From Kiloniellaceae bacterium (lineage in GTDB: Bacteria; Pseudomonadota; Alphaproteobacteria; Kiloniellales; J153): a stretch of DNA of 60,115 bases. The stretch covers positions 1 through 60,115 of the forward strand of contig JAJFGJ010000009.1 of NCBI GenBank assembly GCA_021776175.1, written 5' to 3'. Below the pieces are notes generated by a model. That model was not told where the DNA came from. It searched no databases and worked only from the letters and a program-made list of their open reading frames with translations. Position numbers and translations under genes: made by a program. Positions 46,117-54,919 of the stretch are shown piece after piece; position 1 is the stretch's first letter; each line of letters starts with the position of its first letter.

Positions 46117-47253
46117 ATGAGAAAGCAACTACTTCTTGGTACAACGGCCCTGCTGGCCGGTGCCGTGGCCATGCCGAGCTTTGCCTCGGCAGAGGATCCA
46201 CTGCGCCTGTCGGTTCGGGGCTTTAAGAACGAGTACTTCGGTATCGGCGATGTCGATATCGACAATGGCCCGCCCATGAACTCCACTGGCGAGTTCAGCG
46301 ACGGTGAAATCCAGTTCAGGGGCTCGACGGCTCTGGACAACGGCCTGACCGTTGGCGTGCAGATCGAGCTGGAAGCCGATTCTCGTGGCGACCAGATCGA
46401 CGAAGCCTATGCCTTTGTCGAAGGCGGTTTCGGTAAGATCGTGATCGGCGGTGAGAACCTGGCCAACTACAACACCTTCTGGGGTGTGACGGCGCCGAAC
46501 GTCGGTACGCCGATCAACTCCGGTTGGATCACGGTTTTCGTGCCTCCGCCAGCCGGTCATGAGCTCAGCTTCCGTTCGACGATCACCACCACGAACGTCG
46601 ATATCGGTAACGATGAGAACTCGATCAGCTACTACTCGCCGCGTTTCGCGGGCTTCCAGTTCACGGGCGGTTACGCGCCAACCGTGAACGATAGCGGCGA
46701 AGGCAAGACCTTCACCGGCTTCGAAGCCAACGAGAATACCGAGTTCCACAACGCCTTTGGTGTCGGTTTGAACTTCAACGAAAGCTTCAACGGCGTCAGC
46801 CTTAAAGTGGCGGGTGGCTACAACCGCATCGAGGCGCCGAACGAAGTTGAGGCCCTTGGCGGTGACGATGTCCAGCAGTTGAAGGTTGGCATCAACATCG
46901 GCGTTGCCGGGTTCTCTGTCGGCGGTTCCTACGCCAACGAGTTCGACGGCAAAATCATCACCGATGGTGCCGGCGGCATCAAGCGGAGCGAGGAAGGTCA
47001 GTCCTATGACGTCGGTGCGAGTTATTCGACCGGCCCCTGGGGCGTTAGCGCGACCTACTTCCACGGTGAGTGGGAAGGCGACGTTGGCAACGGCGACGAG
47101 GAAGTCGACGCGTTTGTCGGTGCTGTGTCCTACGCTCTCGGGCCGGGGATCAAAACTTCGTTCTCCGTCATGTACGGCGCACTCGAAGACGATGCGACCG
47201 GCGACGAAGGCACGGCGACCATGGGCATCATCGGCCTGTCCGTCAGCTTCTAA
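46117..47253 (+). CDS. outer-membrane porin
   Basis: The 378-residue protein is a trimeric-type general porin. The ATG at 46117 follows a purine-rich GGAGAAG; an upstream start at 46045 is rejected. A signal peptide (LLLGTTALLAGAVAMPSFASAE) ends near residue 27. The rest has the alternating pattern of beta strands with GNY-like turns, EDPLRLSVRGFKNEYFG at the start and the terminal phenylalanine LSVSF, a Bam sorting signal. A clean terminator follows. Base composition is lower in GC than the neighbours, as is usual for porins. Substrate selectivity is unknown. Confidence 0.9.
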   Translation: MRKQLLLGTTALLAGAVAMPSFASAEDPLRLSVRGFKNEYFGIGDVDIDNGPPMNSTGEFSDGEIQFRGSTALDNGLTVGVQIELEADSRGDQIDEAYAFVEGGFGKIVIGGENLANYNTFWGVTAPNVGTPINSGWITVFVPPPAGHELSFRSTITTTNVDIGNDENSISYYSPRFAGFQFTGGYAPTVNDSGEGKTFTGFEANENTEFHNAFGVGLNFNESFNGVSLKVAGGYNRIEAPNEVEALGGDDVQQLKVGINIGVAGFSVGGSYANEFDGKIITDGAGGIKRSEEGQSYDVGASYSTGPWGVSATYFHGEWEGDVGNGDEEVDAFVGAVSYALGPGIKTSFSVMYGALEDDATGDEGTATMGIIGLSVSF

Positions 47254-47276
47254 GAACGATTACGTCACGACTTCGA

Positions 47277-47301
47277 GGGGGCGGCTTGGCCGCCCCCTTT
47301 T
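47277..47301 (+). terminator. Rho-independent terminator after the porin gene
   Basis: A perfect 9-bp stem GGGGGCGGC / GCCGCCCCC with a TTG loop, then TTTT, 24 bases past the stop. Strong and well placed. Confidence 0.9.
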
Positions 47302-47505
47302 CTTTGGCGGAGGGGTCTCAGGCACCACACGTTAGGCGTGGGTTCTGGCCGGCCTCGTCATCCCGGAATTCCGCCGCAAATCCGCGACCCGGGAACCCCA
47401 CGGCACACCAGCCGATAGACAGGCCTCGGCTCCGCTCCACGACTCGGTCCCGATAACGCCGCTAGGCTCTGTCCGAGCTCTTGCTTTGTGTGCCGAAATC
47501 CCCAT

Positions 47506-47705
47506 CTTATACCAAATCTCGTTGATAATGACCTATAGAGACGGCTTACCGAGGTTTTCGGCTAGAAGCGTGCGCCGTGGCGATGCCGGGCATCGCGAGG
47601 CGGGCGCGACGCCGTCCGAAAGCCTCGGTAAGCCGCCGTTCCGGTCGCCTAGGCGGGCCGCCTAGGCGATCTCTATGAGTCATTATCAACGAGATTTGGT
47701 ATAAG
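47506..47705. mobile_element. 200-bp inverted-repeat element (MITE-like)
   Basis: The two ends are exact inverted repeats of 26 bases starting CTTATACCAAATCTCG, extending to about 36 with two mismatches. Inside, CGGCTTACCGAGG (47542-47554) pairs with CCTCGGTAAGCCG (47623-47635), so the whole element can fold into one long hairpin. The right half also carries two CGCCTAGGCG-type palindromes. It has no open frame of its own, so a non-autonomous transposable element is likely. It lies between the porin and a sulfotransferase. I could not identify a target duplication beyond TA or TTATA. Confidence 0.8.
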
Positions 47706-47771
47706 GGCGTTCTCGCGCCGTCGCGACGCGATTGACTTGAGCCAAGGCACCTGCGCGGAAGATCGAAGAAT

Positions 47772-48623
47772 ATGCCCGGTATCCTTTGGCTCGCATCCTT
47801 TCCCAAGTCCGGAAATACTTGGTTGCGGGCCTATCTAGCCAACTTGTTCAGCAATCCGGCACGCCCGGTGCCGATCGACGAGTTGCCCAATTACGTGCTC
47901 GGCGACAATTTCCTGGTTCACTATGAGCAGTTCTCCGGCCGCAAGGAGGACCAGCTCTCGGCGGAAGATATCGCGCGCCTGCGTCCCCAGGTGCATCAAT
48001 GGTTCGCGGCCTCGCGGCGCGACACAGTGCTGGTCAAGACCCATAACGCCTGTGCCTTGGCGGACGGCCAGCCTTTGATCACGCCCGCCGCGACCGCCGG
48101 GGCGATCTATGTCGTGCGCAACCCGCTGGATGTCGCGGTGTCGTTCGCCAGCCATTACCAGGTCACAATCCAGCGCGGCGTCGACTTGGTGTGCGACGAG
48201 GCACACATCTTGCCGTCCATACCGGGCCAGTTAGAACAGGTTTTGTTGAGTTGGTCGTCCCATGTGCGCAGCTGGACCAAGGCGCCGGACATGCGCCTGC
48301 ATGTCATGCGTTACGAGGATATGGCACGGGCACCGTACAGAACCTTCGCGGCGCTATCGGGTTTTCTCGGCCTGCCCGAGGAGCGCAAGCGGATCAAGCG
48401 CGCGATCCGTTTCAGTTCGTTCCGCGAGCTCAAGAAACAGGAGCGGGAAACCGGCTTTGTCGAGGCGCGGCCGGACGGCAAGGCCAAGTTTTTTCGCGAG
48501 GGCAAGGCCGGCGGCTGGCACACGGCCCTGAGCGAAGATCAGGTGCGCCAGATCGTCGAGGCGCACGGCGAGACCATGGCTGAATTCGGCTATCTAAAGG
48601 CGGATGGCACACCGGCCGACTAA
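47772..48623 (+). CDS. sulfotransferase domain protein
   Basis: The 283-residue protein is a classical sulfotransferase: FPKSGNTW at residues 10-17 is the phosphosulfate loop, RNPLDVAVS at 116-124 is the 3'-phosphate site, and RPDGKAKFFREGKAGGW with the downstream helix closes the PAPS pocket. It lies 67 bases after the 200-bp element. It is clearly paralogous to the sulfotransferase at 49400-50260, sharing long blocks such as LITPAATAGAIY. The two flank a DUF6445 dioxygenase gene. Acceptor unknown. Confidence 0.92.
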   Translation: MPGILWLASFPKSGNTWLRAYLANLFSNPARPVPIDELPNYVLGDNFLVHYEQFSGRKEDQLSAEDIARLRPQVHQWFAASRRDTVLVKTHNACALADGQPLITPAATAGAIYVVRNPLDVAVSFASHYQVTIQRGVDLVCDEAHILPSIPGQLEQVLLSWSSHVRSWTKAPDMRLHVMRYEDMARAPYRTFAALSGFLGLPEERKRIKRAIRFSSFRELKKQERETGFVEARPDGKAKFFREGKAGGWHTALSEDQVRQIVEAHGETMAEFGYLKADGTPAD

Positions 48624-48685
48624 AGCCGCCACGTGGCCGGCGCGGTGAAATACGGCCGGCGGATAGGCGATGCCGGGACTGCGGC

Positions 48686-49336
48686 TTAGGTTTCCGGGCC
48701 GGCCGGTTTCTCGCGCGGGTCCGCCGATTCGAAGAACAGAAGCTGAAGAAGGCGGCCGTTCTCGATAGAATCGCCGAAATCCACGCCGCTGGTATGCCAC
48801 ATCCAGGGCCGAAACAAGACGCAGCGGTTGAATTTCATGGGTAGAAACATGACCCGTTCCCAACGGTCGAGATGATGACCATCGTCGTAGATGAGGTGAT
48901 GCACGACTTCCTTGCGGGTCTCCATGCCGTAGATTTGCCGCGCCTCTTCGTCGGTTAGCGGCGCCCGGTCGGTGCGGTATTTCCGGTGGCGGAAGAATTC
49001 CGTCCCGCCCTGGCAGTCCTCATCCCGCGTCAAATAGACCAAACCCGCCCAGGTTTTTCCGATGTCGATATGAATCTCCGCCGGCCGGTGCATGTTTTTG
49101 AGCGAGTAGCGGCAGCATCCATGGGTGCTGCGGGCCGCGCCAACGACTTTTTCACGCAGAATGAAGCTGAACATGTCGTCCGCGTTTGGCGGCAGGATAA
49201 CTTGCCGCGACGTGCGGCCGGGATAGAAAACCTCTCCCTTGGGCTCAGGATAGGTTAGGCCTATCGCCGCTTGGCGAACCGCTTCGGGATCGGCGTAGAA
49301 GTCGTCTATGATCATCGCGGTTTGCTGCATCTTCAC
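48686..49336 (-). CDS. DUF6445-like 2OG-Fe(II) oxygenase
   Basis: The 216-residue protein resembles the DUF6445 family, a dioxygenase-like group, from its start AMIIDDFYADPEAVRQAAI and the iron motif EIHIDI (H89, D91), with a distal histidine in WMWHTSGVDF (H181). It contains DFGDSIENGRLLQLLFFE before the C-terminus. It sits between the two paralogous sulfotransferases and reads in the same direction as the second one. A small-molecule or peptide hydroxylation is possible; the substrate is unknown. Confidence 0.8.
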   Translation of the reverse strand: MKMQQTAMIIDDFYADPEAVRQAAIGLTYPEPKGEVFYPGRTSRQVILPPNADDMFSFILREKVVGAARSTHGCCRYSLKNMHRPAEIHIDIGKTWAGLVYLTRDEDCQGGTEFFRHRKYRTDRAPLTDEEARQIYGMETRKEVVHHLIYDDGHHLDRWERVMFLPMKFNRCVLFRPWMWHTSGVDFGDSIENGRLLQLLFFESADPREKPAGPET

Positions 49337-49399
49337 CCATCCCGGCGGCGCCGGCGCGGCGGCCGCGCTAAAGAGGCCCGCGGCGCCATTATGCGCCCC

Positions 49400-50260
49400 T
49401 CAAATTTCTGGTTCGCCTGGTTCAAGCCGGTACCCGTACTCGGACATGGTTTCCCTGTGAGTCGCCAGAATACGCTCAATCTCGTCGGCGCCCAAGGACT
49501 CCCGCCAAGCTCCAATTTTTCCGGCCCGGAAGAAAGGCGCTTTACCGTCGGGCCGGGCATCCTCGAAGCCATCTTCGCTTTCCTGCTTCTGGAGCCGGTC
49601 GAAGCTGCTGAATTCGATCGCGCGCTCGATACGAGGGGCGTCTTCCGGTAATCCCAGAAATCGTACGATCGCGGCGAAGGTTTCATGTGGCGTTCGCGCC
49701 ATGTCCTCATAGCGCACCACGTGAAGACGCATGCCGGGCGCACGGGTCCAGCTATGTACGTGTCCGGACCAGCTTCCCAAATAGCGCCGCATCAGGCCGC
49801 CGCCTGGCGGCAGGGTGTTTTGCGGATCGCACAGCTGTGCCGCCGCGCGCGCGGCCGGGATCTGGAAATGGTGTGCGTAGGAAACCGCGACATCGAGCGG
49901 ATTGCGCACGATGTAGATCGCGCCCGCCGTGGCCGCCGGCGTAATCAGCGGAAAACCGTCGACGGTGGCCGCGGCGTTGTGGGTTTTCACGAACACGGTG
50001 TCTTTGGAAGCGGCGGTGAAGCCTTGCTGCACGGCGGGTCTCAGGCGGAGCAAGTCCGTGGGCGAGAGGCCGTCCGCGTCCTGCCCGGCGCAGCGTACAT
50101 AGTCGGAAATAAAGTCGTCGGCCAGGCAGTAACGGCTCAGTTCGTTAATCGGAACCGGGTGCTCCGCCGGTTCGGGCCCGCTGAACAGGTTCGCCAAGAA
50201 CGCCCGCAGCCAAGTATTGCCCGATTTTGGGTAGGACGCGAGCCAACAAATTCCCGCCAA
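49400..50260 (-). CDS. sulfotransferase domain protein, TTG start
   Basis: Homology begins at the TTG at 50260 (MAGICWLASYPKSGNTW), with GGGAG nine bases upstream, so the very long frame to 51121 is a shadow of the yggS and HAD genes. The 286-residue product matches the sulfotransferase at 47772 residue for residue in long stretches: YPKSGNTW at 10-17, RNPLDVAVS, RPDGKAPFFRAGKIGAW. The acceptor is unknown. It is the third sulfotransferase of the region, and is divergent from yggS with a gap of about 114 bases. Confidence 0.88.
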   Translation of the reverse strand: MAGICWLASYPKSGNTWLRAFLANLFSGPEPAEHPVPINELSRYCLADDFISDYVRCAGQDADGLSPTDLLRLRPAVQQGFTAASKDTVFVKTHNAAATVDGFPLITPAATAGAIYIVRNPLDVAVSYAHHFQIPAARAAAQLCDPQNTLPPGGGLMRRYLGSWSGHVHSWTRAPGMRLHVVRYEDMARTPHETFAAIVRFLGLPEDAPRIERAIEFSSFDRLQKQESEDGFEDARPDGKAPFFRAGKIGAWRESLGADEIERILATHRETMSEYGYRLEPGEPEI

Positions 50261-50374
50261 GGTATCGTATCTCCCTGCTAGCGACAGCAACCTAAGGTGG
50301 CCCGAGCCACGGGCGCGATGATATGGTGCGCGCGACCCTGTACGCAAATTATTCAAGCTCCCGGAACCCGACGG

Positions 50375-51067
50375 ATGCATGCCGAAGCGCCGCTTGCTAA
50401 AACTATCGCCGCTAACCTCGCCGAGGTGCGCGCGCGCATCGCCGCGGCGGCCCATGCCGCCGGGCGCGACCCCGCCGGCATCGCGCTGGTCGCGGTCGGC
50501 AAGACCCACGGGGCGGCGTACATAGAGGCCGCGCTCGGCGCTGGCCAAAGGGTGTTCGGCGAAAGCCGGGTTCAGGAGGCGCAGGGCAAGTTCCCGCCGT
50601 TGAAGTCCGCGCACGGCGATCTGGTGTTGCACCTGATCGGCTCGCTGCAAACCAATAAGGCACACGAGGCGGTCGCGCTCTTCGACGTGATCGAAACCCT
50701 GGACCGGCCCAAGCTGGCGCGGATCTTGGCCAAGGAAATGGACAAGGCGGGCCGGCGGCCGGAATGTTTCGTTCAGGTGAACACCGGGGAAGAACCGCAA
50801 AAGGCTGGCGTCCTGCCGCTCGAGGCCGATGAATTTATTGCTTTCGCGCGCGACGATCTCGGCCTGCCGGTAACCGGTCTGATGTGCATTCCGCCGCTGG
50901 ACGAGGAACCGGCGCTGCACTTTACCTTGCTGGCCGCCATGGCCGAGCGCAACAAGCTGGCGCACTTGTCCATGGGCATGAGCGCCGATTTCGAGGCGGC
51001 GATCCGTTTCGGCGCGACCCACGTGCGAGTCGGCACCGCGATCTTCGGCGCCCGCGAGCCGCGATGA
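50375..51067 (+). CDS. YggS family PLP-binding protein
   Basis: This 231-residue protein is a PLP homeostasis protein (PLPBP/YggS, COG0325). The lysine that holds PLP is in LVAVGKTH near residue 40. GESRVQEA, HLIGSLQTNK and MGMSADFEAAIRFGATHVRVGTAIFGAR are diagnostic. The ATG at 50375 is chosen over 50297 from the family start. It has no known enzyme activity and affects amino-acid and PLP balance. It is followed by a HAD hydrolase after 19 bases on the same strand. Confidence 0.94.
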   Translation: MHAEAPLAKTIAANLAEVRARIAAAAHAAGRDPAGIALVAVGKTHGAAYIEAALGAGQRVFGESRVQEAQGKFPPLKSAHGDLVLHLIGSLQTNKAHEAVALFDVIETLDRPKLARILAKEMDKAGRRPECFVQVNTGEEPQKAGVLPLEADEFIAFARDDLGLPVTGLMCIPPLDEEPALHFTLLAAMAERNKLAHLSMGMSADFEAAIRFGATHVRVGTAIFGAREPR

Positions 51068-51086
51068 GCGATACGCGGGAACCGCG

Positions 51087-51710
51087 ATGAAGAACCTGAT
51101 CGAAGCGGTCATTTTCGACATGGACGGGGTTTTGTGCGGCTACGATTTTGCCGCCCGCCTGGACCACATGGCGCGTCTTTGCGGATGCTCGGCCCGCGAT
51201 ATCCGCGCCGGAATTTTCGATTCCGGCTGGGATGATCTGAGCGACCGGGGGGAGATCGATACGGCGGCGTATCTGGCCGGTTGTTCCAAGCGCCTGGGCA
51301 CCGATGTTTCGCGCGCCGCTTGGCTCCAGGCGCGCGCCGCCGCCATGACCGCGAGCCAAGAGGCTCTCGCGCTCGCCCGGTCCTTGGCGGCGCGTTTACC
51401 GGTTGCGGTTCTCACCAATAACAACCGGATCCTGGCCGAAAATCTGTCCGGGATTCTCCCCCAGGTGCCGGAGATATTTGGCCAACATGTCTATTTTTCC
51501 GCCGTTCTGAGGCTGGCAAAGCCCGACCCGGCGGCGTACCTAGCTGTCATGGCGCGCCTAGAGGTGACGGACCCGGGGCGGGTTCTGTTCATTGACGACC
51601 AGGCGGGCTATATAGCCGGCGCGGCGCGCGCTGGACTGAAGACCCACCTCTTCAGAGGTGTGGCCGCGCTACGCGCCGACTTGGCCGAGCTAGGCTTGGC
51701 CGTCGTTTAG
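51087..51710 (+). CDS. HAD-IA family hydrolase
   Basis: The 207-residue protein is a haloacid-dehalogenase-like hydrolase with the nucleophile motif VIFDMDGVL, motif II VLTNNN, motif III KPDP and the acidic motif FIDDQ. Motifs are complete. Substrates are typically sugar phosphates. A direct repeat GAACCGCGATGA overlaps its start region, echoing the end of yggS. It converges on the phytanoyl-CoA dioxygenase gene, whose 3' end overlaps its own by 21 bases. Confidence 0.92.
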   Translation: MKNLIEAVIFDMDGVLCGYDFAARLDHMARLCGCSARDIRAGIFDSGWDDLSDRGEIDTAAYLAGCSKRLGTDVSRAAWLQARAAAMTASQEALALARSLAARLPVAVLTNNNRILAENLSGILPQVPEIFGQHVYFSAVLRLAKPDPAAYLAVMARLEVTDPGRVLFIDDQAGYIAGAARAGLKTHLFRGVAALRADLAELGLAVV

Positions 51711-52580
51711 GTAGAAGGGGCCGGGCCGGGAGAAGAGGTCCTCGTAATGGACCAGAACCGGTTTTCCCAAGGCGCAGGGCGCGCCGTCCCGCCAGGCCCA
51801 TTCGCCCCGGTCGCAATTCGCCGCCCTGACATAGCCGTTGATATAGGCGCGCCGGTCGATCGGCGCCGTGTTGGGCCCGCTGCCGTGTATGGTGCACAGG
51901 TGCCAGAAGGCGACGTCGCCGGGGGCAAGCTCCAGATGGACCAGCTTGGCGGGGTCCAGCTCCAGGGCCAGGAGGTCGGCTTCGCTCATGTCCACGTCCA
52001 TGATGCGGCCGCGTTCGGGGAAGTCCAGGGGCCCCAGCTTATGGCTGCCGGGATAGACCGTCAGGCCGCCGTTGCCGGGGCCCTGCGGATCGACCGCGAT
52101 CATGGTTTGAACGTAGGAATTTCCAGCATCGCGATAGGCCGCAGCGGGACGGCGAAAGTGGAAATCCTGGTGATAGCCGAAATCGACCCTGGCCGCCCCC
52201 GGCGGCTTCCAGTGCATTTGGTTGATGATCTGTTTCAGGTTCCGGCCAATCAAGGGCGCCAGGATTTCGAGCAGGCGCCCGTCGGTCCGAAAGGCCGCCA
52301 AGACCGGATCGATATAGGCGGGCCACTGAACGAAACGCACGATACGATCCAGAACAGGGTCGGGGGCGATGTTAAAAAAAACGTTCCGGTCGCGGTACGA
52401 TACCCCGTGGGCAAGGCCTTGGGCGTAGATACGGTCGAAGGCGGTGGCGAGGGCCACGATATCCTTGGGACCGAAGACCCCCCTGACCACGGCATAGCCC
52501 AGATCGCGGTATTGCGATACGGCGTCGGGGGTCATCCCGGAGTTGGAAATTATCGCGGTTTCCCGCGTGTTATTGGTCAC
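51690..52580 (-). CDS. phytanoyl-CoA dioxygenase (PhyH) family protein
   Basis: The 296-residue protein has the Fe(II)-binding HxD motif in GYHQDFH (H137, D139) and the distal histidine in CTIHGSG (H232). GNGGLTVYPGSHKLG is a PhyH family region. Members include ectoine hydroxylase and many halogenase- or hydroxylase-like secondary-metabolite enzymes; the substrate here is not known. It converges on the HAD gene with a 21-base overlap. It is the third 2OG-type oxygenase gene between 44 and 53 kb. Confidence 0.9.
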   Translation of the reverse strand: MTNNTRETAIISNSGMTPDAVSQYRDLGYAVVRGVFGPKDIVALATAFDRIYAQGLAHGVSYRDRNVFFNIAPDPVLDRIVRFVQWPAYIDPVLAAFRTDGRLLEILAPLIGRNLKQIINQMHWKPPGAARVDFGYHQDFHFRRPAAAYRDAGNSYVQTMIAVDPQGPGNGGLTVYPGSHKLGPLDFPERGRIMDVDMSEADLLALELDPAKLVHLELAPGDVAFWHLCTIHGSGPNTAPIDRRAYINGYVRAANCDRGEWAWRDGAPCALGKPVLVHYEDLFSRPGPFYLNDGQA

Positions 52581-52754
52581 TTTGGGGGTCCTCGTGGCCG
52601 CCTGACCGTCGTCGCCGAAGACCTATATTGCCTCAATACCCCCTAAAACTTGCTAACAAGAAGCCCCACGATTTTTAGGCACCGTAGCCGCTTGGCACAC
52701 GTGGAAAAGCGATCGGGGTATTTGGTGGAGCCGATGAGGAGTTACACAGCGTGT

Positions 52755-52773
52755 GTTGGCTCTCGGCTATCCG
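52755..52773. repeat. left copy of a 19-bp direct repeat
   Basis: GTTGGCTCTCGGCTATCCG matches the copy at 54920-54938 at 18 of 19 positions. The two bracket the NHL and cytochrome pair. The rest of 52581-52941 holds no recognised gene; a minus-strand frame here (NRACIRSVVRG) ends in the same GGATAG as the transposase remnant. Confidence 0.6.
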
Positions 52774-52941
52774 CGCACAACAGACCGGATGCAAGCGCGA
52801 TTGGCGGCCTTGGTAACCAACCCGGTAATCCGGCTTTGCGCATACAGGTTCCGATGCGAGAGATATTGATACAAATCATCGACATTTCTACTGCTTAGTG
52901 CCACCACACTTCCCCACAACACGTATTGCGAGGCCGTGAAC

Positions 52942-53898
52942 ATGCACCTCGTTTGTACGACATGGTTGAGGCTATTAACGTGCGCCGCGCTTTTTTTGGG
53001 CGCACCCGGTCTAGCCGTCGAAGCCAAACCTCCTGCCGAGCGAATCAATCTCCAAGGCCCGATGCGGCTGGCGCTTGTTCCGAATGGCGATGTCGTGGTT
53101 TCCGACACAAGGGGACGGAAGGTCATTCTGCTTTCTGGGCCGAAACTGAAAGTCAAATCCTCGTTCGCCATCAAGCACCCGGCGCGCGATGATCCGGACA
53201 GACCCTTTGGGGTCGCTTGGGGCGCGGGCCGGTTGTTCGTAGGGAACGACACGACGGGAGATGTCGAGGTCTATGTGCCGGGCAAGAAAGGAACCTGGAC
53301 CAGAACAGGCCGGCTAGGCGCTACGGACGGTCTCGTTCCGAACCCAAGCGATATCGCGGTCGATGAAGAGTCGGGCCTGGTGTTCGTGGTCAGCACCGGA
53401 AAGCGGGCGGTCGTGGTATTCGATATTGGCGGCCCCTTGGTCGACATTATCGACGGCCTGGGACCGGCTCCCGAGGGCCTGACCCGCCCTATGGGAATCG
53501 CACTGGATACGGTGGGCCAGCGCATCCTGGTCAGCGACTATGACGATCCGGCGATGGGCGTCGCTGCCCGGGTGCAGATCTACGGCTACGATGGGTCCTA
53601 CCTTGGAAGTATTCAGGGCGATACGGAACAGGAAGGCTTCGCTTTTTACCGCCCCCAGGGCCTCGCCTCGGATGGCGTCGGGCACATCTTTCTGGTGGAC
53701 AGCGTGGCCAGCCGGGTCCTGGTCTTCAATGACGTCACGTTTGACGGTATCGCGACTCTCGGGGGCAAGGGCTCAGGGTCCGGACAACTATCGCTGCCCA
53801 TGGACGTGGCGATCGAGCCCGGGACTCTGAACCTCCTCGTCACTGACAACCTGAACCGGCGTGTCGAGGTGTTCAAAAAAGGGGGGCTGGTGCCATGA
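52942..53898 (+). CDS. NHL-repeat beta-propeller protein, exported
   Basis: The product has an N-terminal signal peptide (VCTTWLRLLTCAALFLGAPGLAVEA) and then NHL-type repeats (GDVVVSDTRGRKVILLSG, PFGVAWGAGRLFVGND, PMGIALDTVGQRILVSDYDD, RPQGLASDGVGHIFLVDSVASR, LPMDVAIEPGTLNLLVTDNLNRRVEVFKK), consistent with a six-bladed propeller. ATG at 52942 or GTG at 52936 are both possible. The end overlaps the cytochrome gene as ATGA. NHL propellers next to multihaem cytochromes c occur in electron-transfer and nanowire-linked gene sets; its exact role here is unknown. Confidence 0.85.
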   Translation: MHLVCTTWLRLLTCAALFLGAPGLAVEAKPPAERINLQGPMRLALVPNGDVVVSDTRGRKVILLSGPKLKVKSSFAIKHPARDDPDRPFGVAWGAGRLFVGNDTTGDVEVYVPGKKGTWTRTGRLGATDGLVPNPSDIAVDEESGLVFVVSTGKRAVVVFDIGGPLVDIIDGLGPAPEGLTRPMGIALDTVGQRILVSDYDDPAMGVAARVQIYGYDGSYLGSIQGDTEQEGFAFYRPQGLASDGVGHIFLVDSVASRVLVFNDVTFDGIATLGGKGSGSGQLSLPMDVAIEPGTLNLLVTDNLNRRVEVFKKGGLVP

Positions 53899-54908
53899 GG
53901 CGGCATTTGCGTTCGTTCGGCTTGGCGCTCGCGGCCGTGCTGCTTGTTTTGCTCGTGCCCCAGCAGGGAGGAGCCCTCAACCCGGTTCACGGATGCGCTT
54001 CCTGCCATGACCTGCACGGCGGTTTTTCCATGCCTTTGCTCGCTGGGGCGTCGGTGGAGGAGACCTGCATGTCCTGTCACAGCGTCGCCATCAACACTAC
54101 CGAGCCGGTGGCCGTCCACGAGCAGAATTCATGGAACGAGTACGCCCACTACAGGGTCGAGTGCCTTGATTGCCACAACCCCCATAGCGACCAGGCCAAC
54201 TGGCTGGGCGCTCACGACGACGGCCCCCCCTTGCCGGCCTTGCCTCCCGTACCTCCCGTCTGGCAAGCGAGCACGGCCTATGCCGTGGACGACTTCGTTG
54301 TCTCCACGGCGAACATCGTGGTCTCGCCGCCGACGTATAGCGCGCGCAAATACAGAATCACGACGGCGGGAAGCTCGGGCGCAATCGAGCCGGTTTGGAA
54401 CGCCAGCATCGATGGTACGACGAACGACGGCTCCGTTGTTTGGACCGCCGAGTACTTGTGGACGCCGGGGATGAACATCATGTTGATCGGCTGGAGGGTA
54501 TCGAACGGCGCGGCGGACATGTGGGGCGCGCTCCCGGCCGGGGCGGCGGTCGTATACGCCTACACCTACGACCCCAACATCATTCCGCAACCGCCGGCGA
54601 ACACCCTTTGCTCAGACCGAAAACCCAGACGAACCGACATCACGCCCCTGGCGAACGAATGCTATACGAGGGAGTGGCGGCGCGTGGTCTTCGAGCAGCG
54701 CGGCAGCGACTATAATCCTCCGTACACAATCCATGGGCACGCAGATGATGACTTGGACGCAAATTTGGTTTGGGATGGTATTTGCGAGACCTGTCATACC
54801 TTGAACAGTGGGATCGGCCACCACTACAACGACGGTACGTCCGACGGCCACCACGACGGCGAATCCTGCACAAGGTGTCATTTTCACGACAACGGCTTCA
54901 TCAAGTAA
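53895..54908 (+). CDS. five-haem c-type cytochrome with an internal carbohydrate-binding-like insert
   Basis: The 337-residue protein has a signal peptide (about 1-27) and five CxxCH motifs: CASCH (34), CMSCH (58), CLDCH (90), CETCH (297) and CTRCH (325). The 200-residue gap between haems 3 and 4 contains VWQASTAYAVDDFVV ... YRITTAGSSGAIEPVW ... DGSVVWTAEYLW at about 123-188, the pattern of small carbohydrate-binding (ChtBD3-like) or phage-tail domains. HGCASCH and CHNPHSD resemble doubled-CXXCH proteins. It overlaps the NHL gene as ATGA. Secreted or periplasmic electron transfer is likely; partner and substrate are unknown. Confidence 0.85.
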   Translation: MRRHLRSFGLALAAVLLVLLVPQQGGALNPVHGCASCHDLHGGFSMPLLAGASVEETCMSCHSVAINTTEPVAVHEQNSWNEYAHYRVECLDCHNPHSDQANWLGAHDDGPPLPALPPVPPVWQASTAYAVDDFVVSTANIVVSPPTYSARKYRITTAGSSGAIEPVWNASIDGTTNDGSVVWTAEYLWTPGMNIMLIGWRVSNGAADMWGALPAGAAVVYAYTYDPNIIPQPPANTLCSDRKPRRTDITPLANECYTREWRRVVFEQRGSDYNPPYTIHGHADDDLDANLVWDGICETCHTLNSGIGHHYNDGTSDGHHDGESCTRCHFHDNGFIK

Positions 54909-54919
54909 GCGGTGGCTAT

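Noticed and set aside
50261..51121. N-terminal extension of the third sulfotransferase frame
   Set aside because: The sequence mirrors yggS and the HAD gene on the other strand. Sulfotransferase homology begins at the TTG at 50260.
52767..53252. Minus-strand frame ending NRACIRSVVRG
   Set aside because: Its N-terminal part is antisense to the NHL gene. The C-terminal part could be an old transposase remnant, but I could not match it to a family.
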